NCBI RefSeq assembly: GCF_000368145.1
Contig: NZ_KB849291.1
Coordinates: 1-38,709 of the forward strand
Reading direction: 5' to 3'
Source of the DNA: Acinetobacter guillouiae CIP 63.46
GTDB taxonomy: Bacteria; Pseudomonadota; Gammaproteobacteria; Pseudomonadales; Moraxellaceae
Length of the DNA stretch: 38,709 bases
Within the stretch, counting starts at the first letter, position 1. Every line of letters starts with the position of its first letter. Position numbers and translations under genes: made by a program. This document shows, one piece after another, positions 18,682-27,587 of this stretch. The notes beneath the pieces were generated by a model that was given only the letters and a program-made list of their open reading frames with translations, was not told where the DNA came from and did no database searches.

Positions 18682-21600
18682 CTATTTGATCCAGAGTTCA
18701 TCTTCTTGCATCATTTTTAACATTAAATTAAATATAACCAGCGGAGTAACATTTTTTTTGTTAGAACCGACAACTCTTTGAAAACTAAATTTAACGGTTC
18801 GCTCAGGAGCACCCAAATTAACTGGGTAGTTTTGTTTTTCTAAATACAGATGATCTCCTAACATTGGCTCTATACCAGTAATAAAATTAACAATTTGTTG
18901 CTCATCACCTTTCATTCGGCATTGAAAATGTAGAAAATTCTTACGCAGTTTTCCAAGTAATAATAATATTTTAAGCGCCTTAAACATGTTCTTTTCTTTC
19001 AGTGCATCTTGCTGCCTATCATCTTTATAATGAAAATCAAGGAGAGGAATTATTTCATCTTGACGAGTCAGTTTTTTAGCCTTTTCGTAAAGTTCATCAA
19101 ACCAACTCTCTTCTAAATTCTTACTATAAACATAATTCGTTTTTAAATTAAATTTTTGGCGATCCATCCATTTATTGCTCATCCATTGACATCGTTGCAT
19201 CCATTCTTGAGCTTGAGTATCTTCGCTTAAACGACCTTCTCTAAAACTTATCAAACGTTGAAAAGGTGTCAGATTACTCTTCTCGATACTAAACTTCTTT
19301 TCTTGTCGGCCAGCAATCGTAACTGGCTGTGTTTGCTGATAAGAATTAAACCATTTCTGCTGCTGAGTATAACGATTTAGGTTTATGTAGTCTGTACTTG
19401 ACTTCACTGGACTAAAACACTGTTCTAATACTTTTTTTGAAATGATACACGGCGAATTATAAATTCGATCGACTGCTAATAAATCCAAAACATGAAGGTA
19501 ATTTGAAGCCGTTTGCTCAATACTGCTATGCCCCATCCAAGAGGCGAGCACCTGCCATTTATGTTGAATAATCTCTTCTTGAGCACGTGCTTTCATACCA
19601 AACAATAAATCCCTCATCTTTTTTGCTTTTACCCAAGGACAATCTGTGTAGGTCTTGATCATTTCTTTTGAACCGAGCAAAGTTATTGCTAGATAGTTAG
19701 CAGCACTGTGGCGTAATGTATGAAAACTAAAGCCATGATGCATACCTAATATTTGACTAAACAAATCTACTGTAATTTTGCTGATACATTGATCAGTTAA
19801 TACACGATGATTCACACTAAAAAGTAGATCATCCTGCTGATTAACCAAATATTGCTCATAACGATGTTGTATGTAACGTTGTACTACTAAAAACTCATGT
19901 TCTGACAATGCAATTTTCAATGGTATTTGACGATTCGCACTTCGCGTTTTCAGACGGCGATATGAATTGTCTTGGATATGAAGCGTGATATTATTAAAAA
20001 CTGTATTTTCTTTTTCTTTATAAAGTAGCTCTGGGCAAATAATATCTTGTATTTTAAGACAACGAACTTCATTTAATCGAAGTCCAGTTCTATAACTTAG
20101 TAAATACATCAGCTTTAAACAACTCAGATGATCGACCCACTCTGATGCCGTTGGCTCTTGACTTAAATTTTCTAGTTTTTCCAATAATTTGCCAAATAGC
20201 AAAGGACTCACTAGCCGTGCATTGCAAATTTGTAAATGCTTAAAACTTGAATTCTGTAACACCAATACCCCTGGAGCATCATAATTCTCTATACAGAATT
20301 GATGAAAATCTTTTAGGCGACCAAAACGGTATTCTGCGCTTTGGTGCATCTTACGAGAGGTTTTTCCTTTCACCGAATCTCGTTGAACTGCTTTTTCATC
20401 ACGTTCACTGCTGTATTTCAATAGCTGCCGATATAAATCCTCATAGTCATCTATGGATTGTTGCTTTAAATCTAATTTATTGAGCCAAATCTCAAATATA
20501 AATTCTTTGCCAAACGATCCTAAGTAGCTTTCAATAGTTGATAATTGAAGCCCTCGTTTTTTTAAATGCATTAACCATTCAATTAAGCGTAGTTGAGCAT
20601 CAATTAAAGACTTTTCCTCCGTATTAGCATCAACTATCTTCTCCTCTAACACCCTTCTGGTTTCTTGCCAAAAACGTAGCGTGCGTTCTTCTTTATTCCT
20701 CTTTTTATCTAAACGCTCAACTTTTTGACCTTTACGTTTCTTTTGATCAAACAACATCAACTCATACGGAATCGTTTGTAATTTGCTTTGAGCAGTCGGA
20801 ACTTCCGGATGTAACTGCTCTTGTTCAAAATGAATAGGGCGACTCTCTTGTTCTGTGACTTGATTGTAATCATTATTCCACAGCAATCTAAATTCGGATG
20901 GCCTTAAAGCGACAGTATTAATCTCTTGCTGAAGCACATTACTCAAAAATATATCAAGGCTAAGGTTTGGATTAAATTCGAGTACCATTTGCACATCATT
21001 AAATGCACGAAATCCACGGCGTTTAATTTGATATTGCAGATCCCCAAGACTTTTTTTCCTGCCTATCTTACTCAAGCTTTCTAAAATACAATCTTCAACT
21101 GAATGTTGCAGACGAAATTCTTTCTGAGTGGCTTTCAACTTTTTTAAATATTGTAAAATGAACTGTGCATATGGGTTAAAAAAAACATGTTTCCATTTGT
21201 ACAACTTTCCCTGTTCTACATCGTTGCCATATTGAGAGTTTTCAACACGATAATGTAGTAACAATGGATTAGTGATCTTTTGATAATCAGAATGGTATAA
21301 CCGAAAACAATTCAGATCTGTACCAAGCTCAATGGCATCCTGCAATTGTTTCTGAATAGTAATCAAATGCTGTTCATCTGCACAGCCTGAAATATATATA
21401 AAACTTAAGCATAAATTTCCCCATAAGTACTTCGGTTCATCCCAATATTCAAATGAATCTTGCCAATACTGCCTTAATTCCTTGACTACCAGAATATGTA
21501 GATGCCCGTGTTTTAATCGTGACTCTGTACTCTCAATTTTTCTAGGCAGTACTATCCGTTTCGTATGTGGATTTAGCTTAATTCTGTATGATTTTTTATC

Positions 21601-21882
21601 TACATTCTGGTTGAATTGCCTCCTTCTTTTATTAAATTCATCTTCAGTAAATTGCATCAGTTTTGATTGTTCGTCTCGGCTCAACTTTTGACTCAAATAA
21701 TCAACACTATCTTTAATGTCATGCCATTTTTCAGCGATCTGCTGATCAAGTTTTTGCTGCATGTCTTTCGTCAATACTTCAGGTGAAGAAGGCTGTCTAT
21801 CTAGCGACTTTTTCACCAATTTATGAATATCAACAAATAGATCATCTAGTTGCGGTTTTATTAGTTCTTTGATTTTTTGCAT
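18682..21882 (-). CDS. Large tyrosine recombinase of a three-gene mobility operon
   Basis: The protein is 1066 aa, far longer than standard phage integrases (300-450 aa). The catalytic domain lies at about residues 585-800: Arg602 (RTGLRLNEVRCLKI), His721-x-x-Arg724 (FHTLRHSAANYL), His785 (WMGHSSIEQ) and the nucleophile Tyr795 (ASNYLHV). A SAM-like core-binding region precedes it at about 425-580. The N-terminal 400 residues and the C-terminal 260 are lysine-rich and unassigned. It is the last gene of an operon, four bases after the 781-aa gene. A large recombinase in a trio resembles the Gamma-Mobile-Trio (GmtX/Y/Z) and, more distantly, Tn554 TnpA/B/C; I cannot assign it to either from motifs alone. 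Confidence 0.88.
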   Translation of the reverse strand: MQKIKELIKPQLDDLFVDIHKLVKKSLDRQPSSPEVLTKDMQQKLDQQIAEKWHDIKDSVDYLSQKLSRDEQSKLMQFTEDEFNKRRRQFNQNVDKKSYRIKLNPHTKRIVLPRKIESTESRLKHGHLHILVVKELRQYWQDSFEYWDEPKYLWGNLCLSFIYISGCADEQHLITIQKQLQDAIELGTDLNCFRLYHSDYQKITNPLLLHYRVENSQYGNDVEQGKLYKWKHVFFNPYAQFILQYLKKLKATQKEFRLQHSVEDCILESLSKIGRKKSLGDLQYQIKRRGFRAFNDVQMVLEFNPNLSLDIFLSNVLQQEINTVALRPSEFRLLWNNDYNQVTEQESRPIHFEQEQLHPEVPTAQSKLQTIPYELMLFDQKKRKGQKVERLDKKRNKEERTLRFWQETRRVLEEKIVDANTEEKSLIDAQLRLIEWLMHLKKRGLQLSTIESYLGSFGKEFIFEIWLNKLDLKQQSIDDYEDLYRQLLKYSSERDEKAVQRDSVKGKTSRKMHQSAEYRFGRLKDFHQFCIENYDAPGVLVLQNSSFKHLQICNARLVSPLLFGKLLEKLENLSQEPTASEWVDHLSCLKLMYLLSYRTGLRLNEVRCLKIQDIICPELLYKEKENTVFNNITLHIQDNSYRRLKTRSANRQIPLKIALSEHEFLVVQRYIQHRYEQYLVNQQDDLLFSVNHRVLTDQCISKITVDLFSQILGMHHGFSFHTLRHSAANYLAITLLGSKEMIKTYTDCPWVKAKKMRDLLFGMKARAQEEIIQHKWQVLASWMGHSSIEQTASNYLHVLDLLAVDRIYNSPCIISKKVLEQCFSPVKSSTDYINLNRYTQQQKWFNSYQQTQPVTIAGRQEKKFSIEKSNLTPFQRLISFREGRLSEDTQAQEWMQRCQWMSNKWMDRQKFNLKTNYVYSKNLEESWFDELYEKAKKLTRQDEIIPLLDFHYKDDRQQDALKEKNMFKALKILLLLGKLRKNFLHFQCRMKGDEQQIVNFITGIEPMLGDHLYLEKQNYPVNLGAPERTVKFSFQRVVGSNKKNVTPLVIFNLMLKMMQEDELWIK

Positions 21883-21886
21883 ACAA

Positions 21887-24232
21887 CTATTTTCGCTCTA
21901 AGTGTTTAATCGATAAAAATTTGACATTATCTTGCAATTGCTGGCGGGCTTGCTGTACATAGACATTCGGAATAAGTGAAGAATGCGGATGAAAAGCCTC
22001 TCGGTCACGTTGGTCATGACCATAAAGAGCCTGTATTAAATGGAATGCTAAAGCAGTTTTTTCTTCTTTTTTTTCTTCTTTTTCTTCTGCATACATCAAA
22101 AAATTCATATCAAAATGACGTAACCAATTCGAATACATATTCTTTGGAAAGATTCCTTCCATATATAAATTTACCCAGTTTCGAGATAAAGGGATTAACT
22201 TAATTTTTCTGCTCTGCCACTCTTTGACAGTTATCGACAAGATATCTTTACTATCAATGACCTTGCCAAAAAGATCATTTACAGTAATTTTCTTTGCAAA
22301 GACTTGTCTAAAAAACGAACCGTACGCTTCAATAATTTGTTCTAAAAAGACTGTGTAATTTTGCAGTGTTTTTATGAAAAAATCAGATAATGGGATAAAA
22401 CGACCATCTTTTCTTGCTTTACTATTTCTTTTATCGTTTACATATAAAAGCTTGAGCTCAACACAATAATCATCCAAATTCCCCAACAGGTTTTCTTTAG
22501 GCCGACTTGCCAAACTCAACAAGCTGATATGCCACATCCAACATGCGTATGCATTCAGTTGATTAATGATATGTTGATCTTTTTGAATATTTTCTTGGCA
22601 ATGTTTATGTAAAAAAGCAAATTGCTCTTTCACAAAACTGGGTTCAAGTGCCAGTTGGCTCCCTATCCTTCCTAGAGCTAAGGCAGATTGCACTTTGAAT
22701 TGTTGTCGCAATATTTTGAGTTCTTCAGTAAATTGCGAGGAATGTGTAAGTGCTGTTTCTACAAAGGCTAGATATGTGCTACTGAGTTGAGCTTTCGGTA
22801 GCCCTCCATAATAGATACCAGGCATGTGATGCTGACTATCCCGCCCAGCAATTACATGAGCTAGATATTCATTATATGTTTCATAATATATATGAAAATA
22901 TAATTGAGCCTGCAGTTTTTCAACAGTGATCGAACCTACAAACCGATTATCAAGCCAATTCTTAAGTTTTGTATTAATGTCTGTTGAAGAAATTATTGGA
23001 TTCGATGCTTGTTCTATATAGTCAAACCAAGCAGAAGGTAAATGTAGTTGATGTGTCATCACTTCATTCCATCGCTCATCATTTAAGCTCTTAATCTTCT
23101 GCTCTGTAATTTTAAGATTTAATTTGAGTAAATATTCGCGACGTCTACTTGAACCATTTTGGATCAAAATTCCATCTTGAATAAGCTCGTTAAAATCCAT
23201 CAGTGCGACGGGTGATAATCCCGTCAAAAGTGACAATAAACATGCTGCAGCGATTGCAGCATCATTCCAGTCCCTATTTAACTCAGTTCTCAACACATAA
23301 ACAATTTGCTTCAGTATATCTGGCGCCAAATAATGTGGATTTGTAATAAATGGCGCATGACGGCGTTGGCGATGCCGCGTGTAATACGCAGCATAATCAC
23401 TAATTAAATGATTAAAATTTTTAGTTTTTTCATCTTCAGAGTATAATTCTACTTCAGTGTCCAATAACTCAATTTCACGATCTTCATCTTTGTGAAGAGA
23501 GGCATCATAAAAACTGATCTTTGCGTTATGTCCGATATCTTCATGCTTACCTGATTTTATTTCACGAAATTTTTTGAGTTCATTTTTAGTGGGCCATTTC
23601 AAAACTTTGCTTTTTTTTGACTTACGCTGACGATGAACTACACGACGATCATCTAGTCTTTTAAAAATTATTAATAGAGCCGATAAATACTCTATGGCTT
23701 GTACTTGTTTGAAATCTTTAATATTAAAAAGTTGATTACGATCCTCCTTTTTCAAGTTACGTTCGTACATGACATAGCGATTTAGTAGCTCACTGCATTC
23801 TTGAAATAATTCAGCATGATTAGAATCCAGAACATATCGTGAGACATAGCGAAAGAGATCACAAACATGTTTTTGCTTATTCTCAGCTTTATCAATTTTT
23901 GCAAATTCTTGATACTGCCGATATGTTAAAAAACTCGCTTGCAAAATCAAATAACGTACAGACGACAACTCTTGAGTATTACTAATATTCGGACATGAAA
24001 AATAACTCAAAGCAGCCAAAAAAGAATACTTACCGATCTGTCTGGAGCCTGATATATAGCTATAAATTTGTTGTGCTAATTTGTATAGCGCGTAGACTTC
24101 TTTATACAAATCATCTGATAGATCAATAAATTGTGTATTCACAACATCATCATGTAACAGACAATAATCTTTTTGGAATTTTTCTGCTAAATCTAAAAAG
24201 TGCTCTTCTGCGTCAATCTTCGGCATATTCAT
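21887..24232 (-). CDS. Large trio partner, possible degenerate tyrosine recombinase
   Basis: The protein is 781 aa and not assignable by motif with certainty. Around residues 324-350 the pattern AAACLLSLLTGLSPVALMDF mimics the box I region of tyrosine recombinases (LLxxTGLRxxEL), but serine replaces the catalytic arginine, and I find no HxLRH box or clear tyrosine box. It may be a catalytically dead recombinase-like subunit that binds DNA or the active partner. The start is at 24232, six bases after the preceding stop, and the end is four bases before the next gene. Very AT-rich, as are its neighbours. Confidence 0.65.
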   Translation of the reverse strand: MNMPKIDAEEHFLDLAEKFQKDYCLLHDDVVNTQFIDLSDDLYKEVYALYKLAQQIYSYISGSRQIGKYSFLAALSYFSCPNISNTQELSSVRYLILQASFLTYRQYQEFAKIDKAENKQKHVCDLFRYVSRYVLDSNHAELFQECSELLNRYVMYERNLKKEDRNQLFNIKDFKQVQAIEYLSALLIIFKRLDDRRVVHRQRKSKKSKVLKWPTKNELKKFREIKSGKHEDIGHNAKISFYDASLHKDEDREIELLDTEVELYSEDEKTKNFNHLISDYAAYYTRHRQRRHAPFITNPHYLAPDILKQIVYVLRTELNRDWNDAAIAAACLLSLLTGLSPVALMDFNELIQDGILIQNGSSRRREYLLKLNLKITEQKIKSLNDERWNEVMTHQLHLPSAWFDYIEQASNPIISSTDINTKLKNWLDNRFVGSITVEKLQAQLYFHIYYETYNEYLAHVIAGRDSQHHMPGIYYGGLPKAQLSSTYLAFVETALTHSSQFTEELKILRQQFKVQSALALGRIGSQLALEPSFVKEQFAFLHKHCQENIQKDQHIINQLNAYACWMWHISLLSLASRPKENLLGNLDDYCVELKLLYVNDKRNSKARKDGRFIPLSDFFIKTLQNYTVFLEQIIEAYGSFFRQVFAKKITVNDLFGKVIDSKDILSITVKEWQSRKIKLIPLSRNWVNLYMEGIFPKNMYSNWLRHFDMNFLMYAEEKEEKKEEKTALAFHLIQALYGHDQRDREAFHPHSSLIPNVYVQQARQQLQDNVKFLSIKHLERK

Positions 24233-24238
24233 TTTCGC

Positions 24239-24703
24239 TTAATTTTTTATCACATTGCATTGTCTAAATTCATTACGATCTAAACAATTTTGTAAAAGTT
24301 GATCTTTTATTGGATTCTTTGTTAGCTTAAAAAATCGAGCAAAAAATTTAGCATCCAGCTCTTTCTGAGCTTTCCTTTCAAAGCACAAGTGTTGCTGTGA
24401 TTTTTCGATAAAATCATCAAGATTATGTATCAACTGTAAGATTGCAACATAATTAGAATGCACACGTAAGCCAGGCTCCGTTTGCATCAATAGCAAGATT
24501 TTTTGCCAAATTTTGACGTAGATTACTTTGAACTTTGCCTGTACTACTACTTTCTGACTCTGTTTAATCTTTTTGATTTTTAGTAGTTCTGAGTTAATTT
24601 TTACTATCTCAAGCAGAACATTTGGTCGGTCAAAGCAAAAGGGCATGATAAATTGCCCCATAAAAATCTCTATATTTTTTACTAAATAGGCAAATTTTAA
24701 CAT
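24239..24703 (-). CDS. Small basic protein, first gene of the recombinase trio
   Basis: The product is 154 aa, strongly basic and helical (SELLKIKKIKQSQKVVVQAK, then LIHNLDDFIEKSQQHLCFER), with no recognised domain. Its position before two large recombinase-type genes matches the small third member of trio systems (GmtX-like or TnpC-like), which is inference. The start at 24703 has no good ribosome site; an internal ATG at 24646 is possible. Confidence 0.6.
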   Translation of the reverse strand: MLKFAYLVKNIEIFMGQFIMPFCFDRPNVLLEIVKINSELLKIKKIKQSQKVVVQAKFKVIYVKIWQKILLLMQTEPGLRVHSNYVAILQLIHNLDDFIEKSQQHLCFERKAQKELDAKFFARFFKLTKNPIKDQLLQNCLDRNEFRQCNVIKN

Positions 24704-24830
24704 TTTTATCGATATAAAAAATGAGCATATCTTTGTATATGAAAATTCATTTAATTAATCAATCAAATCTTCTTAAAATTACAATTATCAACAACTACAT
24801 AGGTTTTTCTTATTAAAGTTGATCTAAATT

Positions 24831-24868
24831 TCAAATATTCTTCCAATTTTTTTTAGTTTTCTGTTATT
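24831..24868. repeat. Short copy (A) of the cassette repeat
   Basis: The core AATATTCTTCCAATTTTTTT followed by a TGTTATTA end matches the last 38 bp of the two 227-bp repeats that flank hipBA. The upstream part is too diverged for me to align. It lies about 110 bp upstream of the Fic module. Confidence 0.5.
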
Positions 24869-24918
24869 ACATGAAACAATACCGTTGTATTACATTTTGA
24901 AATGCTGTGTATGCAGCA

Positions 24919-24945
24919 TTGATCAAAAAGATTCTCTGCTATACT
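24919..24945 (+). promoter_or_regulatory. Possible promoter of the YhfG/Fic module
   Basis: TTGATC and TATACT are spaced by 15 bp, 32 bp upstream of the antitoxin start. The -10 box is good and the spacer short. The start codon has GGAG seven bases upstream. Confidence 0.35.
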
Positions 24946-24977
24946 TACTTCACGTGTAGCATCAATGGAGTTTCGAA

Positions 24978-25145
24978 ATGCTCAGAACCACTGAACAGAA
25001 AAAAAAATATATTCAAGCGACACGTGCGCAAAACTATCAAGCCAGCCTAAAGCTTGAAGGCATTACAACGACAGCTCAAACAACTCAACAAAGTAAAGCT
25101 GAAATCTTGCAAAAATATAAGAAGTATTCGCAACCCGAAACTTAG
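24978..25145 (+). CDS. YhfG-type antitoxin of Fic
   Basis: This 55-aa protein is too short for usual gene calls but clear by context: ATG with a GGAG ribosome site, ending 12 bp before the fic gene. It resembles YhfG, the partner of enterobacterial Fic. It carries the inhibitory motif S-x-x-x-E-G as SLKLEG (Ser23, Glu27, Gly28), in which the glutamate occupies the ATP gamma-phosphate site of the Fic enzyme. The protein is helical and basic. It is the first gene of a class I (separate antitoxin) Fic module. Confidence 0.8.
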   Translation: MLRTTEQKKKYIQATRAQNYQASLKLEGITTTAQTTQQSKAEILQKYKKYSQPET

Positions 25146-25157
25146 TCAGGTGCATGT

Positions 25158-25754
25158 ATGGATAAATATGGGGAAATGGGTGACAGCCTGTATTGTTACC
25201 CTGGCACAAATATCCTAAAGAACAAACTCAATATTCATGATGAACAAATTTTAGAACAAGCTGAACTAGAACTGTCTGGATTGGCAAGTAACTTAATTGA
25301 ATATGCTGAACCACCTTACGACTTACAATACTTAAAATCAATTCATGCGCAGCTCTTTGGCGACTTATACGACTGGGCAGGAAAGTTAAGACAAATCGAT
25401 ATTTCCAAAGGTGACACCCGTTTTTGTAATTTTTCCCGTATTGAAATTGAAACCAATAAACTACTCAAACCGCTTCAAGAAAAAAAATACTTTCAAGGCT
25501 TAGCACCACAACAACTGATTCCTCAACTTGCCGACTTGTATTGTGAGCTTAATGTCATACACCCATTCCGTGAAGGTAATGGACGTACACAACGGATTTT
25601 CTTTGAGCATCTGATTGCTCATTGTGGTTATGGTATTGATTGGTCTCGCATTGACTCTCAACAACAATGGATTCAAGCCAATATTGAAGGTTTTTATGGT
25701 AATTTAAATCCATTAATTAAGATTTTTGAAATATGCTTTATTCAAAATACCTAA
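25158..25754 (+). CDS. fic: Fic-domain AMP-transferase toxin
   Basis: The 198-aa protein has the full Fic motif HPFREGNGRTQR at residues 135-146 (catalytic His135) and the flap GDTRFCNFSRIE at 85-96, which positions the target. Family members transfer AMP from ATP to target proteins such as DNA gyrase and topoisomerase IV, which stops growth. It matches E. coli Fic in length and N-terminus (YPGTNILKNKLNIHDEQ), but here the motif is canonical whereas the E. coli version is degenerate. It should therefore be an active enzyme held in check by the upstream YhfG-like protein. Confidence 0.9.
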   Translation: MDKYGEMGDSLYCYPGTNILKNKLNIHDEQILEQAELELSGLASNLIEYAEPPYDLQYLKSIHAQLFGDLYDWAGKLRQIDISKGDTRFCNFSRIEIETNKLLKPLQEKKYFQGLAPQQLIPQLADLYCELNVIHPFREGNGRTQRIFFEHLIAHCGYGIDWSRIDSQQQWIQANIEGFYGNLNPLIKIFEICFIQNT

Positions 25755-25781
25755 AATTTAAGTAGTCGAAGCCCACAATCC

Positions 25782-25974
25782 TTAATGAGCCATCATCTTT
25801 GCTTCAATCCACTGATTAATTTCCCAAATGAACCAACAATCACGATTCTTAGAAATCTTAATACTCTTCGGGTAATTTAGGATCGTAATATTCAGATTAC
25901 TTATCCAGAATTGAATAGATCGTTAACTTAGATAGACTTTTAAGCAATGTAACTTGCCGCATGTTTATCAACAT
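25782..25974 (-). pseudogene. Decayed AlpA-family regulator
   Basis: Read on the minus strand from the ATG at 25974: MLINMRQVTLLKSLSKLTIY, then a TAA stop and a frame change, then YPKSIKISKNRDCWFIWEIN and QWIEAK. The two halves together match the AlpA/Cox-type winged helix proteins of prophages and islands (about 65 aa), which control integrase or excision genes. A stop plus a frameshift shows it is inactive. It is a relic of a prophage or integrative element. Confidence 0.7.
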
Positions 25975-26103
25975 ATGTCTCAAAAAAGTCTGCCCATACA
26001 TAGATTTATGGCGTTTAGTGCTTAAATTTCAGATTAATCTTCGTCTGATGACCTGAATGGATGTTACAGATTACATGCAGGTGAATTACTCTGTGGCTGT
26101 ATC

Positions 26104-26361
26104 ATGGCTTTTGTGCAATCCAATCCATTTGATCCGAATGTTCTCTTTTGCAATAAAGCAGCCTCTTCTGCTTTTCCTGAACCAACGAACTATGTCATTG
26201 ATTTGATTCAACCGACAACAGTGATGCTGAATCAAATCTCCAAAGAAGGGATTAAATGCAAGAAATGTGGTAAGAAAAAGATAGGGGATGGAAGTTATTA
26301 TCCGTCTAATTGGAACCAGCCCATGAGTCGAGATCAGTTGAGTAAGAATCATTTTAAATGA
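26104..26361 (+). CDS. Hypothetical 85-aa protein with a CxxC pair
   Basis: An ORF with MAFVQSNPFDPNVLFC at the start and a single CKKCGKKK knuckle near residues 52-59. I do not recognise it. There is no good ribosome site, and a comparable frame exists on the opposite strand, so it could be a remnant of a longer gene or a chance frame. It lies between the Fic and HipBA modules in the same block as the decayed alpA. Confidence 0.35.
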   Translation: MAFVQSNPFDPNVLFCNKAASSAFPEPTNYVIDLIQPTTVMLNQISKEGIKCKKCGKKKIGDGSYYPSNWNQPMSRDQLSKNHFK

Positions 26362-26600
26362 ATAAGAGAAGGATGGCTTACCTCACTTCTCCGAATAACA
26401 ATGCTATGCTTTTCAACCAAGGTTATAAATTGGCAACTACATTTCATTCTTCTTCATGCTGGTCCTATAGCCTGTAGACAATTACTACATCATTTGCATT
26501 CAATGCTCAATACAGCCTGTCAGCAGAACCGCAGCGATACTTTTTTTCGTGCATACATGTAGTGTTTAAATCCATTCATTTTTCAATGATCCTCTGCCGT
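26362..26600. other. Non-coding stretch before the cassette repeat
   Basis: AT-rich sequence without a supportable gene, RNA or promoter. It lies between the unknown 85-aa ORF and repeat copy B. Confidence 0.5.
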
Positions 26601-26827
26601 TTATCACATTTATGGTCGATCTTTAACCTTGTGAAAAATGCACATACCGATCCCTTCAAACTGTCAAATTTATGTATGCATGACATTTAAAGAAAATTAT
26701 CTGATCAATTTTTTTAGGTAAAATTCATCAAGAAAAAAGTTATTATTATTCATAACATCACCAATAACCACATAAAAACAATAATTTAATAAATTATTCT
26801 TCCAATTTTTTTATATTTAGTGTTATT
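26601..26827. repeat. 227-bp cassette repeat, copy B
   Basis: Aligns almost without gaps to 29201-29427, exactly 2600 bp downstream and in the same orientation. Shared blocks include ATGGTCGATCTT, CTTGTGAAAA, and near the end AAAAACAATAA and AAATTATTCTTCCA, then TTATATTTAGTGTTATT. The two copies are visibly diverged in the middle, so they are old. The copy has no open frame of note. It precedes the hipBA module. Confidence 0.8.
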
Positions 26828-27281
26828 ACCTCTAAATCCATGTTTACCACCTTCTATTACATAAGTAATTTAGAAGTATCCACGATATAAATTGCTTGCC
26901 CTCACACCTCTCCCCTCTCACGCCCAAAAAATTTATACTGAAAGGCAGATTAAGCCCGTTCGAGTTACATATAGCCGCATGCTATATTGAAAGCATTAAG
27001 AAAATATCCTCAATATTTATAGGATTTTTAAAGTATGAACTAATTTTCGAAGAACCCTTTCTAAGTAATGTGACCTATTAGGAAAAATGAAAATACTGAA
27101 ATCTCCGTATCAACAATCAGTCAAAGTACATCCTGATGATTTTCTGTAACCGATACCCAAGGACTATACCTACCCTTCTGATGTGCTGTGCAACAAAGCC
27201 CTCCTTAGCCACACTATAGCTATAGATTAATTCCATTATTTTGTGATTTAATTAAATTATTCATTCTTAAGACCCAATTTA
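26828..27281. other. Leader region of hipBA
   Basis: 454 bp without a convincing gene; a 61-codon frame at 26896-27081 has no family resemblance or ribosome site. The end of the stretch, rich in TTAATTAAATTATT, probably holds the hipBA promoter. Confidence 0.45.
27214..27225. promoter_or_regulatory. 12-bp palindrome, possible HipB operator
   Basis: CTATAGCTATAG is a perfect palindrome 57 bp upstream of hipB. HipB proteins autorepress through palindromes in this position, but this sequence is not the E. coli operator, so the role is only a suggestion. Confidence 0.3.
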
Positions 27282-27587
27282 ATGGATTTATATTTCACTA
27301 AACCAGAAGAAGTTGTGACTCTTTTAGGTGAGCGTTTACGTAAGCAACGACTCTTTCTGGAGATGTCTCAAGCTGAGGTAGCAGCACGCGCTGGTGTCGG
27401 CGTGAATACAGTTTCGAATCTTGAAGCGGGACGAAATGTATCTGTTGAAAATTTAGTCCGTATTGCAATGGTCTTGGGTCGATTAAACGAACTTCAGGAA
27501 CTATTTAAACCTCAGCTTAACAGTGTGAATGACATTCTTCGCTATGAGAGTCAAAGTAAGCGCCACCGTATTAAGAGGAAGGGATAA
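27282..27587 (+). CDS. hipB: HipB-type XRE antitoxin
   Basis: The 101-aa protein has an XRE helix-turn-helix at about residues 15-72 (GERLRKQRLFLEMSQAEVAA, then GVNTVSNLEAGRNVSVENL). The C-terminus is basic. Its stop overlaps the hipA start (TAATG), so the two are translationally coupled. In known pairs HipB neutralises HipA and represses the operon. The start ATG at 27282 has only a weak ribosome site. Confidence 0.9.
   Translation: MDLYFTKPEEVVTLLGERLRKQRLFLEMSQAEVAARAGVGVNTVSNLEAGRNVSVENLVRIAMVLGRLNELQELFKPQLNSVNDILRYESQSKRHRIKRKG

Noticed and set aside
26896-27081. A 61-aa ORF upstream of hipB
   Set aside because: No ribosome site, no family resemblance, and low-complexity AT-rich context; treated as non-coding leader.
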